A DNA stretch of 64,000 nt from Dysosmobacter segnis (GTDB lineage Bacteria > Bacillota > Clostridia > Oscillospirales > Oscillospiraceae): the NCBI RefSeq assembly GCF_014297285.1, contig NZ_JACOQI010000004.1, positions 62,001 to 126,000 on the forward strand, written 5' to 3'. Made by a program: the position numbers and the translations under genes. How positions within the stretch are numbered: the stretch's first letter is position 1; each line of letters begins with the position of its first letter. Shown here in pieces: positions 58,680 to 64,000 of this stretch. The notes below the pieces were generated by a model, which worked only from the letters and a program-made list of their open reading frames with translations, searched no databases and was not told where the DNA came from.

Positions 58680-59369
58680 TCAGGCAGTATGATGGGGTTC
58701 AAAGGCTTCTTCGATCCTTTCCCGCATCCGGAAATCCCGGCGCTGCCACACAAAAGCCAGAGCCACAGGAAGCAGAACAGGCAGGATCGTACAGCTTCCC
58801 CACCCCATCGCCCACAGCACACATTCTGCAATAACGCCGGCATGGAAGGCCAACAGCGTTCCTCCATAGAGATTCATCCGGGGGATATGGTCCGAATCCC
58901 GGAATAAATGGGCCTGGACCCAGGCATCCACAAACTGGCGGAGGTTGTTGGTAGAGAAGATGGTAGAACAGGGATACCCATATTTTCCGGCAAACACGCA
59001 CCACTGGAAGCCCATGGCAAAAATGCAGATGTAAACGCCCAGCTCCGATAAGTGCTCCGGCAGAACACTCAGCACACAGGCCGCAGCTGCATCTGAGAGA
59101 ATGGCCCACATCCGCAGATCGCCCTTACAGCGTTTCGACAGGCAGGCTGCCAGAAAAATCGTAAAAACGTACAGAATAACGATTCCCAGACGCAGCAGTG
59201 CTTTGATCCAGTTGTTCTGAACCGCGCTTGTGAAAACCTCAATGAAATTGACGGTCACTGCCGAGGCGAAGTGATGAAAACGCAAAATAGCATACGCGCC
59301 GAACCAGCCGCCGATCAGTGCCATGCAGAAATGCAGGCGCCGTTTTGATTGCTCCAACTGTTCTTCCAT
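58680..59369 (-). CDS. YoaK-like membrane protein (DUF1275)
   Basis: A 229-residue protein with five or six hydrophobic helices. FCMALIGGWFGAYAILRFHH aligns with the GGxxDAxxxL opening of DUF1275, and GFQWCVFAGKYGYPCSTIFS followed by TNNLRQFVDAW with its central TGNL-type motif. The family is widespread and without a proven function. The tail is basic. Confidence 0.7.
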   Translation of the reverse strand: MEEQLEQSKRRLHFCMALIGGWFGAYAILRFHHFASAVTVNFIEVFTSAVQNNWIKALLRLGIVILYVFTIFLAACLSKRCKGDLRMWAILSDAAAACVLSVLPEHLSELGVYICIFAMGFQWCVFAGKYGYPCSTIFSTNNLRQFVDAWVQAHLFRDSDHIPRMNLYGGTLLAFHAGVIAECVLWAMGWGSCTILPVLLPVALAFVWQRRDFRMRERIEEAFEPHHTA

Positions 59370-59395
59370 GTTCCTCTGATCCTTTTCCTTAAAGA

Positions 59396-59424
59396 GGCGG
59401 AGAGTCGATCAGACCCTCCGCCCT
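59396..59424 (-). terminator. glyS terminator
   Basis: GGCGGAG-A-GTC and GAC-C-CTCCGCC arms with a 5-base loop, 15 bases past the glyS stop, followed by CTCTTTAA on the minus strand; the T run is short. Confidence 0.6.
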
Positions 59425-59438
59425 GTTACTGCGTTTTC

Positions 59439-60881
59439 TTAGAACTTGATCTTCTCTTCCAGATAGCTCTTCACCTGATCAATGGGGATACGCACCTGAT
59501 TCATGGTATCACGCTCACGGATGGTGACACAGTGGTCAGCGGGGGTGTTCTCATCGCCCACGGTCTCAAAGTCCAAGGTAATGCAGAAGGGAGTGCCGAT
59601 CTCATCCTGACGGCGATAGCGCTTGCCGATGGAGCCGGTCTCGTCATAGTCCACCATGAACTCCTTGGACAGCTCGTTGTACAGCTCCATAGCGGGGCCG
59701 GAGAGGACCTCCTTCTTGCTCAGAGGCAGGATGGCCGCCTTGAAAGGCGCCAGGGCGGGATGGAAGTGCATGACCACGCGGACATCGTCCTTGCCGTTCT
59801 TGTCCTGACCCACAACTTCCTCGTCATAAGCGTCGCACAAAACGGCCAGAACACTGCGCTCCACGCCCAGAGAGGGCTCGATGACATAGGGGATATATTC
59901 CACCATGTCCTTGCCCTCGCCCTCGCGGTAGACCATCTTCTGACCGCTGGTATTCTGATGCTGGGTCAGGTCATAGTCAGTACGGTCGGCTACGCCCCAC
60001 AGCTCGCCCCAGCCGAAGGGGAACAGGAACTCGAAGTCCGTGGTAGCCTTGGAGTAGAAGCACAGCTCCTCGGGATCATGGTCACGGAGACGCAGGTTCT
60101 CATCCTTCAGACCGATGGACAGCAGCCAGTTGTGGCAGAAGGTCCGCCAGTAGTTGAACCATTCCAGGTCGGTGCCGGGCTTGCAGAAGAACTCCAGCTC
60201 CATCTGCTCAAATTCCCGGACGCGGAAAATGAAGTTGCCCGGGGTGATCTCGTTGCGGAAGGACTTGCCGATCTGGCCGATGCCGAAGGGCAGCTTCTTC
60301 CGGGTAGTGCGCTGGACGTTGTTGAAGTTCACGAAAATGCCCTGAGCGGTCTCGGGACGGAGGTAGACAGTATTCTTGGCGTCCTCAGTGACGCCCTGAA
60401 AGGTCTTGAACATCAGGTTGAACTGACGGATGTCGGTGAAGTTGTGCTTGCCGCAGGTGGGGCAGGGAATGTTGTGCTCTTCAATGAAGTCCTTCATCTC
60501 GGCCTGAGAGAAAGCGTCCACTGGCTTGGGCAGTTCAAAGCCGGTCTCGGCGCACCAGTCCTCGATCAGCTTATCGGCGCGGAAGCGCTCGTGACACTCG
60601 CGGCAGTCCATCAGGGGATCGGAGAAGCCGCTGAGGTGACCGCTGGCCACCCAGGTCTGGGGGTTCATGAGGATGGCGGCGTCCAGACCCACGTTATAGG
60701 GGTTCTCCTGAACGAATTTCTTCCACCAGGCGTTCTTGATGTTCTTCTTCAGCTCTGCGCCAAGAGGGCCGTAGTCCCAAGTGTTTGCAAGGCCGCCATA
60801 GATCTCGCTGCCGGGGAACACGAAGCCCCGGTTTTTGCACAGGGCAACGATTTTGTCCATGGTCTTTTCAGTGTTTTTCAT
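59439..60881 (-). CDS. glyS: glycyl-tRNA synthetase, dimeric class II type
   Basis: A 480-residue single-chain GlyRS (alpha-2 type, like human and archaeal forms), not the alpha2-beta2 type. Motif 2 lies in [20 protein letters not shown] and motif 3 in [16 protein letters not shown]. The N-terminus reads [20 protein letters not shown], typical of the family. A Gly T-box precedes it. It starts with AAAAGGAGAGG. Confidence 0.96.
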   Translation of the reverse strand: MKNTEKTMDKIVALCKNRGFVFPGSEIYGGLANTWDYGPLGAELKKNIKNAWWKKFVQENPYNVGLDAAILMNPQTWVASGHLSGFSDPLMDCRECHERFRADKLIEDWCAETGFELPKPVDAFSQAEMKDFIEEHNIPCPTCGKHNFTDIRQFNLMFKTFQGVTEDAKNTVYLRPETAQGIFVNFNNVQRTTRKKLPFGIGQIGKSFRNEITPGNFIFRVREFEQMELEFFCKPGTDLEWFNYWRTFCHNWLLSIGLKDENLRLRDHDPEELCFYSKATTDFEFLFPFGWGELWGVADRTDYDLTQHQNTSGQKMVYREGEGKDMVEYIPYVIEPSLGVERSVLAVLCDAYDEEVVGQDKNGKDDVRVVMHFHPALAPFKAAILPLSKKEVLSGPAMELYNELSKEFMVDYDETGSIGKRYRRQDEIGTPFCITLDFETVGDENTPADHCVTIRERDTMNQVRIPIDQVKSYLEEKIKF

Positions 60882-61004
60882 GGTTTCCTCTCCTTTTTGT
60901 TTGGTGGCTCAGAGCAATTTCAAAATTGCATGCACGCAATTCTGATGCCACGCGTCCCGGCTGCCGTGTCTGCGGCGAGGGGCGCGGCTCAACTCATGCG
61001 TTTT

Positions 61005-61246
61005 TGCGCAGCAAAAAACGCCCTGAGCCTATTTTAGTAGGCTCAGGGCGAACATAATGTCCGTGGTTCCACCTGAATTCCCCGTTGGAAGCGGGGCACT
61101 TCGTTCCCGGTAACGGCGGGGTCCGGCGAAGCATTTCCGCTCCGCGGCTCCAGGGCGCCATCCGATGCTTTCCGGAGGAGCTTGCACCAACCGCTCCTTC
61201 TCTGAAACCGGATCCAGCAGGACTTCCCTGTCACAGCCTTTCACCC
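61005..61246 (-). promoter_or_regulatory. T-box riboswitch, glycine specifier
   Basis: The minus-strand leader ends with the T-box AATTCAGGTGGAACCACGGAC (61060-61080, shown in part) and a 12-base terminator stem (CGCCCTGAGCCT and complement) with six Ts (61012-61050). In stem I the specifier triplet reads GGC (61157-61159) in GATGGCGCCCTGGAG, a glycine codon. Uncharged tRNA-Gly would allow glyS transcription. Confidence 0.85.
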
Positions 61247-61250
61247 GGTC

Positions 61251-61279
61251 ACTGTATCACGGTTTTTGAACATTGTCAA
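61251..61279 (-). promoter_or_regulatory. promoter of glyS
   Basis: Perfect TTGACA (61274-61279) and TACAGT (61251-61256), spacer 17 bases, directly before the T-box leader. Confidence 0.75.
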
Positions 61280-61363
61280 GGCAAACAGCGGAAAACGGCC
61301 GTTTTTTCATTGAGTTTCTGAAAAAACTCACCGACTTTTTCACAATGTTGAAAGAAATCCGGA

Positions 61364-61402
61364 AAAATAGGACAACGCTCCGCCTGAAAGACGGAGCGTT
61401 GG
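61364..61402 (-). terminator. terminator of the rnpA-yidD-yidC-jag operon
   Basis: AACGCTCCG and CGGAGCGTT arms with a 9-base loop, followed by GTCCTATTTTTCC on the minus strand just past the jag stop. Confidence 0.75.
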
Positions 61403-61408
61403 TTCGGT

Positions 61409-62242
61409 TTACTTTTTCTCCCGATCGTAGGCCACGATGACCCGACGATTGGGGTCCACACCCGTGGAATAGGTGGTGACACCGGGAACCTCCTGCAAAG
61501 CCGTGTGGATCACATGGCGCTCGTAGGCGTTCATAGGCTCCAGGGTAACGCTGCGGCGATACTTGACCACCTTGCCCGCCACCTTGTTGGCCAGACGCTC
61601 CAGGCTCTGTTCCCGCTTGGCCCGGTAATTCTCGGCGTCCAGTTGGACACGGACCCGGCTGCCGGTGCGGTTGACGGAGTAGCTGGTGAGCTGTTGGATG
61701 GCGTCCAGAGTCTCGCCCCGGCGGCCGATGATGGCGCCAAGGCCCTGACCTTCCAGGAACACCTTGTAGCGGCCCTTTTCAGGGAGATACACCTTGACCT
61801 CTGCCTGAACCTCCATCTGCTGAAGGAGGCCGGAAAGGAACTTGCGGATCTCCTGAGCCCGCTCGTCGTTCACTTCCTCGCCCAGATCCTCCGGGACCTT
61901 GACGGTCTGTGCTTCCTCGGTCTTGGGAGCGGACTCCTTTTTGACCGGCTCTTCCCGGCGCTGAGGCTTTTCGGCGGGCTTCTTTTCCGTCCGGGGCTTC
62001 TCGGCCTTGGGCTTGTCCTCCCGGACCTTTTCCGCCTTGGGCTGGGCGGGAGCGGCAGGCTCCTCGTCCTCACCGTAGCTGACCCGGACTTTGGCAGGGC
62101 AGCTGCCAAGACCTAGGAAACCGGCCTTTGCCCGCTCCAGGATCTCTACAGATACATCGTCCCGGTCCAGCTTCAGCTGCTCCAGAGCACGGTTAATAGC
62201 TTCTTCTTCCGTTTTGCCCGTTACATCAATAAACTGTCTCAT
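61409..62242 (-). CDS. jag: Jag/KhpB RNA-binding protein
   Basis: A 277-residue protein. A Jag_N domain (QFIDVTGKTEEEAINRALEQ), a long charged Lys/Glu/Pro linker (residues about 68-122), a KH domain with GRRGETLDAI, and an R3H domain ending in PMNAYERHVIHTAL. With KhpA it binds RNA and affects division and elongation. It starts 12 bases after yidC, the standard rnpA-yidC-jag order near the origin. Confidence 0.95.
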   Translation of the reverse strand: MRQFIDVTGKTEEEAINRALEQLKLDRDDVSVEILERAKAGFLGLGSCPAKVRVSYGEDEEPAAPAQPKAEKVREDKPKAEKPRTEKKPAEKPQRREEPVKKESAPKTEEAQTVKVPEDLGEEVNDERAQEIRKFLSGLLQQMEVQAEVKVYLPEKGRYKVFLEGQGLGAIIGRRGETLDAIQQLTSYSVNRTGSRVRVQLDAENYRAKREQSLERLANKVAGKVVKYRRSVTLEPMNAYERHVIHTALQEVPGVTTYSTGVDPNRRVIVAYDREKK

Positions 62243-62254
62243 AACGGCTCCTCA

Positions 62255-63409
62255 TTATGTTTCGTCATAGCGGTCCGCCTTATAAGCACGGCCACGGGCA
62301 TAGGGGCGGTCACCCACCCGGCCAGCCTCGGTGGTGCTGGTAGCGGCCTTGGCGGCTTTGGCGGCCTTGGCAGCCTGAGCAGCCTGCTGCTTTTCACGCA
62401 GAGTCTGCTTCTTCTGCTCCTCCTGCTGTCTCTGCCGCTCCTGGATGCGAGCCTCTTCCATACGCTTCTGGCGGTCAGCCTGGCGGGCCTGGAAACGGGC
62501 TTCCTCTTCCGCCTCCATCTTGGCGGAGAGAGTCTTATTCAGAACGGCCTCCTGAATCAGAGAGAACACACTCTGGGCGATCCAGTACACGCCCAGTGCG
62601 GCAGGCATGACGAAGGCGATGTAGACGCTGAACAGAGGCATCATATACATCATGGACTTCATGGATGCGCCGCCGGCAGCGTCCGCCTGAGGCTGGGTCT
62701 TCATGGTGAGCTTGCTGAACACAAACTGAGAAAGACCGGCCAGAATGGGGATCAGGATCACGCCGATCACGGCCCAGGTGAAGGTGAAGCTCTTGACATA
62801 CTCCCAGGGAGTAGCGGTCAGGTCCAGACCCAGGAACTTATAGTTCACGTTGAACCAGCCATCCGGCGTGGAAAGGCCCATTTCCTGCACAGCTTTGACC
62901 AGGTTGATCTGGCCGTAGGCGGAAAGCTGGGTAATACCGTTTTTCACGATGGCGGCACCGGCCTTATCCAACTGGACGATATTAGCCATGTTGACGCCGG
63001 CGTTGGTAGCAGTTTGGATCAAAGTCTCCACCGCGGATTCCGGCAGCATCATGAAATGGGTGATAGGCTGGCGGATGATGGAGTACAGAGCAATCAGGAT
63101 GGGAAAGGGCAAAAAGCTCCAGAGGCAGCCGCTCATGGGATTGACGCCTTCCTCTTCGTAGAGCTTCTGCATTTCCTCTTGGAGCTTGGCCTGGTTTTTG
63201 GCATAGCGCTTCTGTAACTCCTGCATCTGACCGCTGACGCGGCTCATGCGCATCATGCTCTTCTTGGACTTCATCTGGAAGGGCAGCATGATGAGCTTGA
63301 TGACCAGAGTAAACAGGATCAGAGCCACACCGTAGGAGTTCGTCAGGTTATAGAACAGACGAACCAGCCAGGCAAAGGGTACGCAAATGTAGTAGCCAAT
63401 GGTGGACAT
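62255..63409 (-). CDS. yidC: membrane protein insertase YidC/Oxa1
   Basis: A 384-residue insertase of the Gram-positive type without the large outer domain. Five hydrophobic helices: GVALILFTLVIKLIMLPFQM, then the CLWSFLPFPILIALYSII region and FTWAVIGVILIPILAGLSQF, with the cytoplasmic loop MQELQKRYAKNQAKLQEEMQ. A long, very charged Gln/Arg/Lys/Ala-rich C-terminal tail (about residues 300-384) could bind ribosomes. No lipobox is present, in contrast to Bacillus SpoIIIJ. Confidence 0.94.
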   Translation of the reverse strand: MSTIGYYICVPFAWLVRLFYNLTNSYGVALILFTLVIKLIMLPFQMKSKKSMMRMSRVSGQMQELQKRYAKNQAKLQEEMQKLYEEEGVNPMSGCLWSFLPFPILIALYSIIRQPITHFMMLPESAVETLIQTATNAGVNMANIVQLDKAGAAIVKNGITQLSAYGQINLVKAVQEMGLSTPDGWFNVNYKFLGLDLTATPWEYVKSFTFTWAVIGVILIPILAGLSQFVFSKLTMKTQPQADAAGGASMKSMMYMMPLFSVYIAFVMPAALGVYWIAQSVFSLIQEAVLNKTLSAKMEAEEEARFQARQADRQKRMEEARIQERQRQQEEQKKQTLREKQQAAQAAKAAKAAKAATSTTEAGRVGDRPYARGRAYKADRYDET

Positions 63410-63438
63410 TCTTGTCTTTCCTCCGATATTCTTTTGAA

Positions 63439-63648
63439 TCAGGGAACGGGGTCGTAACCGCCTTTGTGGAAGGGATTACAGCGCAGGATCCGGCGGAAAG
63501 CCATCCAGCCGCCCTTTAGGGCGCCGTATTTTTCAATGGCTTCCAGCGCGTATTGAGAACAGGTAGGGGTATAGCGGCAGCAGGGCGGCCGAAACGGAGA
63601 AATAGCCCGACGGTAAAACCGTACCAAAGCCAAAAGAACCCGCTTCAT
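63439..63648 (-). CDS. yidD: membrane protein insertion efficiency factor YidD
   Basis: A 69-residue protein with the family blocks [20 protein letters not shown] and [15 protein letters not shown]. The start at 63648 overlaps the rnpA stop (ATGA), which fixes it. It helps YidC-dependent insertion. Confidence 0.96.
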   Translation of the reverse strand: MKRVLLALVRFYRRAISPFRPPCCRYTPTCSQYALEAIEKYGALKGGWMAFRRILRCNPFHKGGYDPVP

Positions 63649-63989
63649 ACGGGCTCCTTCATCAGATCTACCTTCCGGCACAGACGGCGGAACTGTTTTT
63701 GCAGCTCCGGCCAAGGGGCCGTGGCAGTTCTGCTCCGGGCAACCAGAATAATATCATATCCCGTTTTCAGCTGGGGCTTTTCCAGACGGTAGACCTCCCG
63801 GAGACGGCGGCGGCAGCGGTTGCGCACCACGGCATGTCCCAGCTTTGTAGAGGACACCAGCCCCAGACGGTTCCGGCCCAGACGGTTTTTCCGGCAGTAC
63901 AGCACCATGACGGGACTGACAGCCGAAACGCCCTTCTGATAGGTTCTCCGAAATTCATAATTCTCTTTCAGCGTGACCGCTGCTTTCAT
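63645..63989 (-). CDS. rnpA: ribonuclease P protein component
   Basis: A 114-residue RnpA, the basic protein subunit of RNase P that helps cut 5' leaders from pre-tRNAs. The conserved [13 protein letters not shown] segment ([16 protein letters not shown]) is the RNA-contacting motif, and [12 protein letters not shown] begins the family. The next gene upstream is probably rpmH, outside the window. Confidence 0.96.
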   Translation of the reverse strand: MKAAVTLKENYEFRRTYQKGVSAVSPVMVLYCRKNRLGRNRLGLVSSTKLGHAVVRNRCRRRLREVYRLEKPQLKTGYDIILVARSRTATAPWPELQKQFRRLCRKVDLMKEPV

Positions 63990-64000
63990 GACTCGTTCCC

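Overview
The window looks like a chromosomal segment of a GC-rich, Gram-positive member of the Clostridia, most likely a gut Oscillospiraceae-type organism (Oscillibacter, Flavonifractor or Intestinimonas-like). This is inferred from gene content: three T-box leaders, DnaD/DnaI primosome proteins, Soj/Spo0J with Bacillus-type parS sites, a Noc-like second ParB, DUF1836, VanW, and the rnpA-yidD-yidC-jag block. That last block at the right edge, with parAB, rsmG and mnmE nearby, places the window close to the replication origin. No rRNA, tRNA, CRISPR array, prophage or intact insertion sequence was seen.

Layout. 1-6.7 kb: a nucleoside-binding lipoprotein, the deoC-deoD operon, a secreted SLH/trypsin-like protease followed by a lipoprotein gene broken by one amber codon, and an ECF sigma/anti-sigma pair. 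6.9-10.3 kb: ileS behind a small zinc-ribbon gene and an Ile T-box. 10.4-12.6 kb: a secreted protein with two MTA/SAH-nucleosidase domains and three SLH repeats. 12.8-17.7 kb: a YdcF protein and a cassette of three tiny membrane proteins, a GntR/YtrA repressor, an ABC ATPase and a large permease behind one promoter with a perfect palindromic operator. 17.8-29.4 kb: rpsO-pnp, mnmE, DUF1836-degV, prmA, a BASS-type transporter, noc and a VanW protein. 29.5-40.9 kb: dnaI-dnaD (minus), zapA-U32 peptidase, dUTPase-like, maf, mreC, mreD, PBP2 and a GH13 enzyme. 40.95-46.2 kb: two parS sites, parA, parB, a coiled-coil membrane protein, serS, mscL, rsmG. 46.2-51.5 kb: a MinD-like ATPase, an MgsA-like protein, and a T-box-controlled hisS-unknown-aspS operon. 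52.3-58.5 kb: a small divergent HTH locus, a GH3 lipoprotein, an unknown membrane protein, an AlaX-type editing protein and a purine permease. 58.7-64 kb (minus): a YoaK-like protein, T-box-controlled glyS, jag, yidC, yidD, rnpA.

How the parts fit. Nucleoside use is a theme: a BMP lipoprotein for capture, DeoD and DeoC for breakdown, a NCS2 purine permease, and a surface-anchored tandem nucleosidase that could release bases outside the cell. Cell shape and chromosome partition genes (mreCD-PBP2, zapA, parABS, noc, MinD-like) form a second theme. A third is translation: three aminoacyl-tRNA synthetase operons have T-box leaders whose specifier triplets read Ile (ATC), Asp (GAC) and Gly (GGC).

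The most unusual things are the tandem MTAN-SLH protein; the microprotein-GntR-ABC cassette, whose permease ends in a motif resembling the Na+-decarboxylase beta subunit; a pair of related elements of about 0.7 kb in inverted orientation about 31 kb apart (20.65-21.36 and 51.47-52.26 kb); a methylglyoxal-synthase homologue lacking key catalytic residues; and a structured leader before mscL. All calls come from reading the sequence; no database search was run.
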